From Trema orientale (lineage: Eukaryota > Streptophyta > Magnoliopsida > Rosales > Cannabaceae): DNA of 64,000 nt. Positions 45,574 through 57,700 of the stretch are shown here, piece by piece (within the stretch, counting starts at the first letter, position 1; each line of letters starts with the position of its first letter). Location: the NCBI GenBank assembly GCA_002914845.1, contig JXTC01000196.1, positions 305,579 to 369,578 on the forward strand, read 5' to 3'. The notes under the pieces were generated by a model. The model was not told the DNA's origin. It was given only the letters and a program-made list of their open reading frames with translations, and searched no databases. The translations under genes and the position numbers were made by a program.

Positions 45574-45840
45574 ATGGTGAGGGAGGCTAGACTATCTAAG
45601 ATGAAGAGCAGCTATGGTCATGAAGTAGCACCAAACCTTGTCAAATCTCGTCGTGATCGGAAATATTCCACATCAACTAGGCCAAAATTGGAGACCATTT
45701 CGGAAGAAGGATATTCTGATAATCACGTCTTTGATCATGATCATCAATTTAAATATTTGTTTCCATCGTCCAAGAGAGTTCTGTTTCTACTTCCCATTTT
45801 TATTTGCCTTGTTTCTTATTACTTAAATTTTGTTGTGTAG
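45574..45840 (+). CDS. small VAP/LETI-motif protein with hydrophobic tail (B)
   Basis: Intronless, 88 residues, start in the good context AAAAATGGTG. EVAP at 17-20 and KLETISEEG at 38-46, gap 19, with a basic linker (KSRRDRKYSTSTRPK). It begins MVREAR, like MVKEVK of the gene at 58433. After the motif comes a short His/Asp-rich stretch, then SSKRVLFLLPIFICLVSYYL at the C-terminus, a plausible single membrane segment. The basic KR before it parallels LPKRVSFF in the gene at 42822. TATA at 45389. Probably a tandem duplicate of the 42822 gene that has since diverged. A membrane anchor with a short basic/acidic N-terminal domain facing the cytosol is an inference. Function unknown. Overlapping frames on both strands are shadows. 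Confidence 0.77.
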   Translation: MVREARLSKMKSSYGHEVAPNLVKSRRDRKYSTSTRPKLETISEEGYSDNHVFDHDHQFKYLFPSSKRVLFLLPIFICLVSYYLNFVV

Positions 45841-46088
45841 ACATATTACTCAATATTGAATCTAGTGGGAAAGTTTTTTTTTTTTTTCGGTTGATAGTAA
45901 TCAATGTGACAATGTTAATGTGTTCACTTTTTTTTCCCCTATTTGTACATGACGATGTCAGGATCATTTTTGGAGTTGATTTCTTTTTCCTCTGTCTCCT
46001 CATGAGTAAGAACACATTGAATAAACAAATAATTAAGCGCCATGGTTGTGAAAGTACGAGCAATATTATAGGCTATATATATATATAT

Positions 46089-46319
46089 GAGCACCAATTC
46101 AGTACGTATTTTTTTTTAATTATATATAGATATTATTTTGACTAATGAAAATTTTTCTTGCACATTTTTTTATATTAAAAAGTAAGAGAAAAATAACATT
46201 AATGATGCATATTTTTTCATACACTTCATTATAGCCGTTAAATCACCATTAAATAATGATCTAACGGTTAAAAAAAATACATACACATGAAAAAAAAAAT
46301 ACCTACTGAATTAGCAACC
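46089..46319 (+). mobile_element. MITE family F1, copy c
   Basis: 231 bp, starting GAGCACCAATTCAGTACG and ending CTGAATTAGCAACC, flanked by TATATATAT on both sides (46080-46088 and 46320-46328). It lies just downstream of the gene at 45574. Confidence 0.8.
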
Positions 46320-46328
46320 TATATATAT

Positions 46329-47060
46329 GTGCCTATGTTAGTAACTTTATATGTAAAAAGACATTAATTCATCTAAAATAATTAAAGAAAAGTAATTGGA
46401 TTTACTTTTCGATATTTCTTTTTTTTTCGAAAGAAACTTTTCCATATTTCTAAATTGTCATATTGTTCATATCAATCTCTATGAACTACTAACATACAAT
46501 GATGCCTTTTAACCATATTAGACTATTATTTAGCAAAATAAAACAAAAATACTTAGAAAAGTGCTGTGTGGGGCCCTTAATTTCGCAAAATTGCTTTAGT
46601 ATTACATTATTACTCCATTCGTACGTGTTTAATATTAAGTTGTCTTTTCATTAAAAAAAAAACCAAAAAAAATATTAAGATGTCTTTTTTGACCAGGCAC
46701 GTGCATATTTAGTGAGTTAACGAAGGCGGAAATTGACATCTTTATTTATTTTTAAGAGAGTACATGATCGTGATACTAATCTTAGTTTTTCCCAGCAAAA
46801 AAATAATAATACTAATCTTAGTTTCAGAAGTGTTTTTTTTTTTTTTTTTGAGAGAAAGTTTCAGAAGTTTTTTACTATTATTTATATCCATCTCTTTAAC
46901 TTTTAGATTCAATCATACTTTTGACTATACTTTTGACTACTAGCTAAGTTAAGATCGAAAAAATTAGAGAGTAACATACTCATGTACCCAACCTTAATAG
47001 ACATCAATCGTCTGGCAAATCATTATAAGATCATCAACTTAGTTATTACAATCACCCAAA
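46329..47060. other. AT-rich intergenic DNA, no gene seen
   Basis: Homopolymer runs and no open frame of note; a 64-codon frame at 46982 runs into repeat X and is not a gene. Confidence 0.5.
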
Positions 47061-47068
47061 TCAAACGG

Positions 47069-47874
47069 ATTAGGAATGACAATATAGCCTACGGTTATGG
47101 GTATTCGTGGTTATCCAATCCAAACGAAGATGGAAAAAATCACTCAAGCAGAGAAAGTGATCGGGATGGAGAATAACCGCACTATTAATATGCGGGCATA
47201 GTGTAGAGACGGTATTAGCATAATCCACACATATATATATACATATAGGTTGCCAATCCAGTAGGTATTTGTTTTTCTACCTATGTGTAAGTATTTTTTT
47301 TTAGCTGTTGGATCATCATCTAATGATAATCCAATGGCTATAATGAGGTACATGAAAAGACGTACACTATTAATGCTATTTCTCTCTCTCACTTTTTACT
47401 ATAAAAAAATATGCATGATAAATTTTAATTGGCCAAATTGATACCTATGCGTAGATTAAAAAAAAAAAAACGTACTGGATTGGTGTCCATAGATATATAT
47501 ACACATTCACATAGAAAAAATATTATATATATAGATTTATATTTAAATTTATAATATTTATATTCTTATATCTTTGGTAAAATAATTAATTTGAAGAGTT
47601 ATATGTACTTATATATTTAAATTTTAGAGTTTAAAAATTATTAGTATATTTTTGTATTTAATGTTTTGTTGAATATGAAAAAGATTTAGAATTTTCATCT
47701 TAATTTTTTTAATATTTTATTATTTTTAATGGATAATCGGTAATCATGGTTTTCCCTATTATTCATTGGTTAATACTCGCATCGTCCCGGTATTTAAAAG
47801 AATGTTTAATAGGATGGGTAAGGTATTGTGATCGGCTTTCGAGAATGAAAATGATAATTAAAAAACCATCTCTG
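47069..47874 (-). mobile_element. repeat X, copy 2, split by an F1 MITE
   Basis: Inverted relative to the copy at 16554-17123. Matching phrases include GGATAACCACGAATACCCAT (minus strand) against GGATAACCACGGATACCCAT-like sequence in copy 1, and the CGCATATTAAT segment. The copy is interrupted by the F1 MITE at 47248-47488; without it the net length is about 565 bp, close to the 570 bp of copy 1. Confidence 0.65.
47248..47488 (-). mobile_element. MITE family F1, copy d, nested
   Basis: 241 bp in reverse orientation to the other F1 copies: starts GGTTGCCAATCCAGTAGG and ends ACTGGATTGGTGTCC. Flanks ATACATATA (47239-47247) and ATAGATATA (47489-47497) match at 8 of 9. It is inserted into repeat X copy 2 and is therefore the younger of the two. 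Confidence 0.82.
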
Positions 47875-48918
47875 ATCTGTCCTGTTGTCATTCCTAAAAC
47901 GGATTGCCCTCCCTAAAGAACCAGATAATCTAAGCAGTAAATGAATGCAAGGAAAGTTTAGCATAAAAAAATTCAACTAATTCCACTTGTACCAAATCAT
48001 CTATAACATGAAATTCGTATGTATCTATGACGTATACAAAGAAAATCAGACTAAATACCATATTTTATGTAAGTAAAGGGATATCTGGGAGGCTTGTCTT
48101 TTGTTTTGAATATTACTACTTTTTCCTACTGAAAAAGATGACGTTATTGGCAAAAGTGCTTATAAAGTTAGTAAATTAATTAATATTATATGCTCAAAGT
48201 GGTATTTATTGGAGTACAAAAAATAATGGCCATATTTACTTAGTGCAAATGGCACCACCTAAATAATGTATATTTGTCCAAAAAAGGAAAATATAGAATC
48301 AAATCAACATCATTTTAACATGGGAGCAATAATTTTTGGCAGTATTTTTTAGTTTTTTTTTAAAATATAAATCTCTACTTTTCATTGCTGAAAGTTCAAT
48401 ACTAATCTTCAACTTTACAAATTTTCAAAATTGTTCATGATATGTCATATATAAATGTATATACCGAAAATAATAATTACTAGAGCATAAATAAGTCAAT
48501 TTTTATAAGAACAATTTTATTATTCAGGATACTTGAATACAAAGTCAAAAATTTTAGAGTACAAATAAGTCAATTCCTATAAAAACAACTTTACTATTTA
48601 GTTTACTTGAATACAAAATTAAAAATGAAAGGTAAGTATGAGAAATGTCAGGGACAAAATTACTAATTATTCTTCTTATAAATGTTTTATCCTCCTTAAA
48701 AAATAGTAACCAGATAACTACGAGTATTTTCATATATACGCATATGAGAATACAAAATAAATAACTAAAAACGCAAGGACAGAGAAAATTTTGAAAAGTA
48801 AAAACATGAATGAATATATGTGAATATAATATTGTACGAAGAGTGTACCAATAGATAATAATAACATTTTATTGACATGTTAAGTTCTCCCAAATAAAAT
48901 TGCAGGCACAAATTTGTG

Positions 48919-48949
<31 letters not shown>

Positions 48950-49425
48950 GAGGTGCCTATTTCTAGTAATTGCTTTGTAGATTTTCTCCTTTTTTTCCCC
49001 TTTTTTTTTAAAAAAAAAAATTGGAAGTGGAGTTTTGAGCAATGGAAGTCAAGATACTTTATATTAGAAGGTAGCACAACTATCAAATAAGTCGTATTGT
49101 TATGCTAGCACGACTCTTTAAAGTTGAGCATAAATATAGTTCCATCTCATACTCATGACCCACTTATTAGTTATATTGTGCTGTGCAAGGCTAGAATCCT
49201 AAAATTATTGGCTAGGGATGGTCCATGACCCGTGCTATTACATGTTATGTCATGTCTTATATTCATCGCCAAAATCGGCCAATTAAATTAGTAAATTTTT
49301 ATTTTTAATTTTAAATTTTATAAACTTTTACCCCAAATTAATTATTCAAATGCAAACAAACAAAAAAAAATCATAAAATTATAGTGCACTCACTTTTTAG
49401 AGTTGATCTTGCTTGAGAAGAAGAG
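47875..49425. other. intergenic DNA, no gene seen
   Basis: Contains an (AT)n(GT)n microsatellite at about 48918-48949. The 68-codon minus-strand frame at 48880 spans it and is not a gene. Confidence 0.5.
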
Positions 49426-49434
49426 AAAGAAAAA

Positions 49435-50363
49435 GGGTTAATGGCACCATTGGTCCCCAACCTATGATTATTTTGGCATATTGGTCCTCAACTTTTTTTT
49501 TGTGGCATTTAAGTCCTAAACGTTTGTTTTTTTGGCACCATTAGTCCTTTTGGCATATTCCATCCAAGATTTCGTTAAAATTTATTTGAATGAGAGAAAT
49601 TTTACACTATTGATCTCGAATTTTCAATTATTTAATAATTTGATCTATAATTTTTTTTCGGTATTCATATTTCCGATTAATAATATTGCATCTGCCAATC
49701 TTTCAGAAAATTAAAATTTTAAAAAATTAATTTTTCGAAAGATTGACAGATGCAATTACATAAAGAAATGAACATTTAATGGAAAACTATAAAACTTTTC
49801 AGGCTTATTTGCTACAAATAGTTAATTAATTTTTTAGAATAACCATTCATAATTACATGAATATTTAATGGATGTAGTAAATTTTTAGTCAAATTTGACT
49901 AGTGTAAAAGCATGTATGACTGTATACAAAAATTTTTTAGTTTTAAAAATAGTAAGATAATTATTTTTTATTCATAAAGTTACTATAGTTTGACATAAAT
50001 TAAGGTTTATTAGTATAATTTTTTTCTTTTTTGAATTTAATTTTTAAATGAACTGTTTGTTTTAAATCCGTCTTTGAATTTTAATTTTTTGAAAGATTGA
50101 AAAATGCATTATTGTTAATCAGAAATACGAATACCAAAAAAAAATTTATGGACCGAATTGTTAAACAATTAAAAATTCAAGATCAATGGTGTAAAATTTC
50201 TCTCATTCAAATAAATTTTAATGGAATTTTAGATAGAATATGCCAAAAGGACCAATGGTGCCAAAAAAACAAACGTTTAGGATTTAAATGCCACAAAAAA
50301 AAAAGGTTGAGGACCAACATGCCAAAATGATCATAAGTTGGGGACTAATGGTGCCATTAACCC
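49435..50363. mobile_element. foldback transposon, Mutator type, 929 bp
   Basis: Inverted arms of about 290 bp: left from GGGTTAATGGCACCATTGGT, right ending GGTGCCATTAACCC. A perfect 9-bp duplication AAAGAAAAA flanks it (49426-49434 and 50364-50372), although this A-rich sequence is less telling than a mixed one. No transposase. A single related arm ending TTGTGCCATTAACC lies at about 56640-56785. Frames at 49532 and 50097 are the two arms, not genes. Confidence 0.82.
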
Positions 50364-50372
50364 AAAGAAAAA

Positions 50373-51034
50373 AGAAAAAAAATAGGCCAATTAAAATGAC
50401 TTTAAAACATGAAAATTGATTAACAAACTAATATACAAAAAGTCATGTCTATGCCTTGCTAACATGTCAAACGAATAGGTTATAATGTTTTGTGTTCAGT
50501 CTGTCATACTTAATTTATAAGTTTTATAAGTCCAGCATAACCTATGTAACTGGATTGTGTTAGGGATGGCTCATATTTTAACGTGTCGTGCTTTGTCATT
50601 CTTAAGTCATATTTTGTCACGTCATATTGTGTTGCCATGCAAATAAGCCATCCCAACACTCTTTTCTCAACTCTAGAAGGAAGTATAATTATCACTTGGC
50701 TACATATTTTTCAACCACAATTGCTTAGTAAAATTAACATATAGCTTTCTTTTTTCTATCCATAAAAAAAGGGAAAAAAATTGTTATTACCATACCTCAC
50801 ATGTTCTTCCATTATTAGACCATATACCAAACTAACTTACTCATATACCATAAATGTTCCTAAATCACCATGTATATATATACACCGAAACATACCAAAT
50901 TCATTTTTAAATCAAAAATGAGAAAATTTCTATTCCAAGACAAATCAATTCATGAATTTGCAAACTCAAATCCCACATGAAGACCACAAAATCTCAGATT
51001 CAATAACATATATCAACCGGTACACAACAATGAT
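50373..51034. other. intergenic DNA downstream of the MADS gene
   Basis: 3' flank of the minus-strand MADS gene; a 61-codon minus-strand frame at 50510 shows no domain. Confidence 0.5.
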
Positions 51035-51676
51035 TCAAACATTTTTAGCAACCTTGGTCTTAACATAACCAGCCTCTGACTTAGGAGGTAGCTCAATAGC
51101 ACTGGACAACATCAGCAGTGTGGACGAGGCCTCCATCTCCCCGGCTCGCTCTTTCACCCTCTCCCTAAGCTCTTCCAGCGCCTCTTTCAATTTCTCAAGC
51201 TCCGTTTTGCGGAGTTCTTCGATCGATTTGCTTTCGTTGTTGCCGCCAAGAAACAAGCCTTTCGCTTCGGTTATCCCCACGTCAAGGGACTCTCCTCGCA
51301 GCTTCTCATCGTTCAACTGCTTCATGCAGTCATTGAGTCGCTGGTTCAGCTTCTCCATTGCAGCGGCTTCGCTCTTGTTCCTCCTTTTCGATGAAGATGA
51401 TGCGGTTATCTTTGTTGTTGCTTTCGGCTGATCATCTTGATTTAGAAAGCGGTCCGCGATGGATTCGATGTTCGGTTGGCCGAACGAGTAGGGTTTCCCT
51501 CCGGGGGAGAAGACAACAACACCAACCTCGGTCCCACAGAGAGTGGCGAGCTCGTTGGCTTTCTTGAAAAGGCCGGTGCGACGCTTAGAGAAGGTGACTT
51601 GACGGCTGTTGCTGTCCTTCACCATTTTAATCTCTATTTTCCGCCTCCCCATATATACTTTCTGTTTGGTTGCCAA
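51035..51676 (-). CDS. type I MADS-box transcription factor (AGL62-like)
   Basis: Intronless, 213 residues. The MADS DNA-binding domain covers about residues 9-69: GRRKIEIKMVKDSNSRQVTF, then SKRRTGLFKKANELATLCGT and VVVFSPGGKPYSFG. The single exon, the FSPGGKxYSFGxPN ending and the absence of a K domain place it in the plant type I Malpha clade around AGL61/AGL62, whose members mostly act in the female gametophyte and endosperm as dimers; that role is family knowledge, not seen here. Residues about 107-185 are rich in Glu/Lys/Leu heptads (LKEALEELRERVKERAGEME) and probably form a coiled coil. An ATG at codon 9 (MGRRK) is an alternative start; I chose the first in frame. A TATA-like TATACATAAA lies near 51762-51772 on the minus strand. 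Three plus-strand frames here are shadows. Confidence 0.93.
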   Translation of the reverse strand: MATKQKVYMGRRKIEIKMVKDSNSRQVTFSKRRTGLFKKANELATLCGTEVGVVVFSPGGKPYSFGQPNIESIADRFLNQDDQPKATTKITASSSSKRRNKSEAAAMEKLNQRLNDCMKQLNDEKLRGESLDVGITEAKGLFLGGNNESKSIEELRKTELEKLKEALEELRERVKERAGEMEASSTLLMLSSAIELPPKSEAGYVKTKVAKNV

Positions 51677-51761
51677 GAAAGTTTTGATTTTCTTGATTTT
51701 ATTTTTTTGGGATGGGAAATGTAAGAGATGAAGAGAGGATGAAAAATGAGAGGGGAGGGGT

Positions 51762-51772
51762 CTTTATGTATA
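51762..51772 (-). promoter_or_regulatory. TATA-like box of the MADS gene
   Basis: CTATACATAAAG on the minus strand, about 90 bp upstream of the start codon at 51676; preceded downstream by a pyrimidine-rich leader. Confidence 0.4.
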
Positions 51773-51789
51773 GGGGTTTTGAAGATTTA

Positions 51790-53060
51790 TGTTATGCCCC
51801 ACGCAATTAGGTTCATTGTTTCTTCTTTCTAATATTGGATTTTATTTCCTCATTTTCCGTACAATTTTATGTGTTTTTTATTGCAAAAGATGGAAGGGTT
51901 TTAGTATTTTACCTATTTTGTAGTGGAATATTTCACAGTATTGGCTGGCATATTGTTTTCATTTTAGGCAGTGAGAAATATCGGATATTTTAGAAGGAAT
52001 TGAACAAAATAAAATAAAAATATCTAGGATGAAGGATTCAAATAATCTTAAATCTCAACATGAGTTTAAAATGTGTAATGTAACTACTGTCTAAGTGTGT
52101 TTATGATTGGCCACAATAGTATATGCAGCATATAATCTCCTTTCAAATATTTTACAGGCTCTATTATTCTTTGGTTATGTACTTACAATTGGTTAAAAAC
52201 AATTGTGGAGATAAGAACATAATTAAAATGTGTTCTCTTTGGATAATATCGGATAGCCATATGCTTCGTTAAATATCGGTGAATAGATTATCAGTGTAAA
52301 TATCAGTTAGGTAAGTTTTTATGGATTCCATATGTGCTTCGTTATACTTACTATATATCGTGTTAGTGTTTCCTTAGTCACTAATTAAGATTATATAAGA
52401 GCGCACGTCATTGCTTACGATCATCTTAGTATTCCTTAAGTTCTACTATGTATGTATACACGCCAAAATGAAAAATAGCTATATATGCTCTTTCTTTCTT
52501 TAATTCATCAATAGCCCTTGTTCATGTATATTATGACATTGACGATGATCACAACTTAATTCACAAATTACATAGATTTGTTTGCTTTCTTCAAATGACA
52601 AAGAAGATGTTCACACAGGCATACGCAGACGAAGTACCCCAGAAGAAAATTCAAAGAAAAACAAAAGAACCGAGAGGAATATATATTTATTCAATGTTAT
52701 GATTGCTATACACACTTATTCGATCCAATGCTAATATCAATAGGCTCTTTCTAAGAATAAAGAGTGTGAATATTCACATATATCAACACTTGTGAAACTC
52801 CTGGTTCTAATTAATTAATTAACTAATGACAAGTAATTTTATTTTCATTCTCTTTAGGCACCCAAATATTAAAGAAAGAAAATTATGAAGAAACTTATCC
52901 CAAAAAGTATATCATATCTAATGTCATAATCAAACAGTAAATGAAAACATTTGATTTCTTTAATTTTAAGGAGGAAGGGGGTGAAATTTTATTTTATTTT
53001 TTGTTCGTAGTCGTAAAAAAAATATAGAAGCTTTTCATTTTTTTTTTTTTCAGAAAGATT
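51790..53060. other. intergenic DNA, no gene seen
   Basis: No open frame longer than about 50 codons with protein-like composition, no clear element ends. Confidence 0.5.
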
Positions 53061-53065
53061 TGAAA

Positions 53066-53352
53066 CTCAAACCTTCCCATTGGATATGTTGAGTTACGGT
53101 CATAGACTAAGCTATGAACTTTTTAAGTTTTGATATGCATATTAGATTATATTAGATTTAATTTTTTCAAGGGTTGCATGCGCTCGCTTAAGAATCATAT
53201 CTAATATCTCCAAGAAAAGTATTCCACTGTTTCAAATTGTTGATAAGAAATACTTCGTTCATAAGCTAGCTCTATGACCACCGTACGATCGGTGGCAACC
53301 GAACCCGGGCCATTTTGGTGAAGGGAGTGAGTGCCTTACTATCTCACCTCCT
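53066..53352 (-). mobile_element. tRNA-derived SINE, decayed
   Basis: On the minus strand the head reads GGTGAGATAGTAAGGCACTC and then GCCCGGGTTCGGTTGCCACC, fitting box A and box B positions. T-rich sequence at about 53036-53051 (minus-strand A tail) may be the 3' end. No target duplication found. Confidence 0.5.
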
Positions 53353-53559
53353 ATTAGCATAGTGGTTAATATCTTTTTACTTATTTTTCGTTATTACTGA
53401 ACCTAAATTAACTAAACAGAAATTATGCTAAAATTAAACTAATAAAAAATTAACATATAAATATAAACTGACGTAAACATATTTTTTTTCTCCCAACAAA
53501 AACTTAATAAACACAAAATTATGTGTTATGTGAACCGACACGCAATTGTATGATATAAT

Positions 53560-54740
53560 CAGCAAGTGCCTATGGCCGCGGACAAATAATAAAGAGTGAG
53601 TAAGAGTTGTCGATCCCATGAAAATTAGGTGTTAAATTACCACTAAGTACCGTGATTATCGTAACCTAACTTTATCTAGTCAACCGAACTAAATGAATCT
53701 AAAATTAAATAAATCTAACATAAAATAATAAATATAAAATCTAAATACGTAAATAAAATATAGAAACTTCTATGAATAAATGTATTAGAGACTTAATTTC
53801 ACTTTATCATTCCTATGTTCATCATATTAAGTAATTGCTAGCTAATTTTTACTAAATTTATTAATCAAGAGACTTAATCTAATCTTATTACATCTCTCAA
53901 ACGTCAAATGAGATAACATATATAAATACCCAAGTTGATATCCCTATCTAACTCGTTCACTTACGCATTCATTAAGTTTAGCCCATAATTTGGAAATCAA
54001 AATTTTGATCGCCACCCGGCCTCACAATAACTAAAATCCTACTTTGAATATCTAGGAATTGATTACCTATCAGTCTCATAATAACCTAGACTATGATTCC
54101 CAATTCCGAACTATGAACTAATCTCATCAAGAAATCCATAAATGAAAATATATTCGTACAATATTCTCAATATAAATTTCTATAAAGATTAGGATAGAGG
54201 GAGACGAAGAGAAAACTCTTTGTGGAGATAAACTTCAAGTATTCAATTCTTTAAAAATCTCTCCCAAGTATCCTCAAGGTTCTGTAGCTCTAAGAATTTT
54301 TGGTACTTCCATTTCGTATCTCCTCTCCAACTCTCTACCCTTAGGGCTTGAGGCTTAAATGAGTATATAAAGAGCTCCAAAAATGAGTGAAATCCAACTG
54401 TTCATATGAATCTGATCAAAGGCTAAAAATAGCCCTTGAAATCCTTTCTAGGCAACGAATAACATGGGCTTGCCTGGACTTCTGCTAGGAATGGTATGAC
54501 CACGCCACGAGCCACTGCAAGCACAAATTGGCCTCAGCCTGATAGCTAGCTGACTTGCTCAGTCGCATGGTCATCCACTACAAGCACACATTAGCCTCAG
54601 CCTGATAGCTAGTTAACTTGCTCAGTCGCATGGTCGCGTGACCATGCGGTGTGCCCATGCATCTCTCTCTGTTGAGGAGCACAACAAAACTTCTATAGCT
54701 CTCCATTTTAGTGCCAAAAATGCACTAAGTCTTATTTTCC
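53560..54740. mobile_element. probable degenerate retroelement region
   Basis: Less AT-rich than its surroundings, no open frame, and texture (many short Pyr-rich phrases, TATAAAGAGCTCC near 54365) reminiscent of non-coding parts of LTR retroelements. At about 54512-54637 a 62-bp unit containing AGCCTCAGCCTGATAGCTAG is tandemly duplicated. I could not define ends. Confidence 0.3.
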
Positions 54741-54744
54741 TATT

Positions 54745-57700
54745 TTCCTACAATAAAATACAAAAATAGCATCAAACTAACAGATATGCTTGAAAACTCA
54801 CAAATATTTGAACTCAGAACTACTTGATTTGTTGGTAGAAGACCTCTTCATCAAATAACCTAATCAAAATAATACTAAATTAACCTAAGGTAATATCATT
54901 ACATAAAACAAATCTAATATAACTAGGTCAACACAAACACATATCAAAATTTTCAATTCAATATCCAACCAATTTTTCTATTTATCCTAATTTAACTCAA
55001 TAGTCTCCAAATTTAATAAATCACAAGTTTAGGAAATTCCACAATATCCATAAGAAAAAAAAATATCACAATCACAAATTATGATATATCAATTTCAAAT
55101 ACTACACATAAAATGACATAAACTAAACTAATAAATTAAAAAGTCTCCTAACCAATAATTTCAAAAAGTATATTTTTTTCTAATTTAATTTACATTTTTT
55201 GAATTAAAATTATGCCACAATTTTTTATATAATTTTTAATATAGAGTATATTTTTCGCAAATTAATTATTATTATTAATTTTGCTTGTCATACCTATTAT
55301 TTATATCGTGTGTTGTGCTTGTACTCGTGTCTATATCGTACCAATCCAAATATATTTGCTTGTTATTTCATATTGCATCAGGCATAGTTATTATCAAGTT
55401 GTGTCGTATTGTGTCAACTTATAATCTTTTTTTTTGTTTATTTTTGCTCGAATTGTACTGGCTTATAATCATATCGATCTTATGCTAGCTCACTAGTGTT
55501 AGTTCATTTGGACACCATTACTTTTGAGTTTTATGATAATTGAAGGAAAAACATGTTATTTCACCATAATAAAAAAGTTTCTTTTTGGGGGAGGATTATA
55601 TTTCTAGTTTTTCATACTCTATTTTGACATGGAACATTCATATTTGGCTAAAAAAAAGTATTTTGTCATTTCAGCTAAATAAAGAAATAAAACGAAAAAA
55701 GAAAAGGAATAAAATAGAGCTCATTTTTTTTGACGCCTTATTTTCACTTAAGAACAAAGAGAGGAAGGAATCTTTCCATCACAAGTAGGATTAGTAATAA
55801 AAAAAATCTCACATAAGAATAACTTATTATTGACAAGTATGCAAATTTATTAATAATAGATACTACTACTTTAGTTAGCAACTAGTCTAAGCGAAAAAAG
55901 AAATAGTTGGGAACTATATAAACTAATTCTCAATAGAAATTTGACACATGAGTAATATTTTTATTCCAATTTTGATAATACTAATGTTGAATTCTTAATG
56001 TGAAAAAATAAACAAGACTGTACAAGTAAAAATTGACATCAAAACCTTTAGAATGCCTTAACGACTCTAAGGTAATTTGTGAGGTTTGGAAGAAAAATGG
56101 TTCTCTATATATTAACCAAACAATCATTTAGTATTTCACCATATCATTTATTCCTCTTAATTTTTAAGTTTACAATAAACATTTGCCATAGAAGAATTCT
56201 TCTTCTCAAAAACATCTAAGAGTGAATATAAAATCTACTAACCCCCGATGCCTGCACAAATTGCCCTAACCCACACCCGCCAAACGGCTTAAAAATAAAA
56301 TTGCGGGTTTTGGATTGGTTATAAGTTATATATTTTTTAAACTGCTAAAAAATAAAACCGCTAAACCCATCCAACAAAACCGTCAAACCGCCCAATAAAA
56401 CCACCATACACTCCTAATAATAATAAATATTTTTATATAATATATAGTAAAAATTAATCACTACATCATATTAAGAGTTTTTAACATAATCTTTATCTAT
56501 TTGAAGTTGTAGTATTTAATATTATTTATAAATCTATAACATGCTCACATAAGTATATTTACATTAATATTATGTATTTAAATTGAAATATACTTTCAGA
56601 TGCCACCAAGTTCTCCCCACGTGTGTTTTTGATAAAAAATTTAACAGCAAATTATAATTTAGATAGTCCAATGACCAAATTACTACAAATTAAAAAGTTT
56701 AGAGACTTAATTACTACAATTAAAACTTTAGGACTAAATTGCCGCAGGTTAGATAGTTTCAGGGCCATTTGTGCCATTAACCATTGTTTTTATGATCCAA
56801 ATACAGCTTAATTTTGCACAAATCACACATTTAATATTGGGCTTTATAGCAAAATGACCGAATTTTAGATCTATTTTAAGCAAATATCTATTTTTTAAAT
56901 GTTATAGCAAAAGACCGGTATATAAGTATATATACTATGTGTAAAATATTATATACCCAATATAAAAATTTATAAACTTAGTATATAAACTAAAACTGGT
57001 ATATAAGTATATATACTAAATGTAAAATTACATATACCTATTCATTTAGTTATAAAAAATAGAAAATAGACATTTATTAAAAAAAGTGTAAAAAGAGAAC
57101 ATCCACCATAATTTCTCAAATCTTGAAGGAAAATATCTTCTTTCTTTTTTCTTTTTTTTTTTTTTTTAAGAGACAAAATATCATCTTTTTTCTGTCAAGT
57201 TGAGAAGAAAAAACAAATTCTGTTCTTATCAAAACTAGATGTTATGGATGTCTAAAACAATCAGATTCATTATGGCCCATAAGTTAAAATCCTGGAATTT
57301 TGTAAGGAATAAATTTGCCGAAAAAGGATAGGAAAAGGAAAAAGAGAAACTTCTTCTTTTTTTTTCATAAAATTTTTGAAAGTTTTTAGTCCTCAATATA
57401 TTGTGAGAACTCTAAACTCTCCCAATATTCATTAAATTTTCCTTCAATTTTTATTTACATAAAATAAAATTCCTCTCTTTTTTCTTTAAAATCCAAACAC
57501 AGAATATGATTTTCCTTTTATTTTGCTTTCCTTTCCTTTAGTAAAATCTAACTCAAAAAGATTGCCCTAGTAAGTATTCAATGCATAATTCGGAGTGAAT
57601 TAACATCTTGCACAAGTGCAACTTTGATGTTTAACTTTACACTAGATAAAAATTATTACTTTTTCCTTTTCTTTTCTTTTTTTATTTTTGGAATGTTGAA

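Noticed and set aside
51120-51724. Three plus-strand frames of 69-103 codons
   Set aside because: All are shadows of the minus-strand MADS-box gene.
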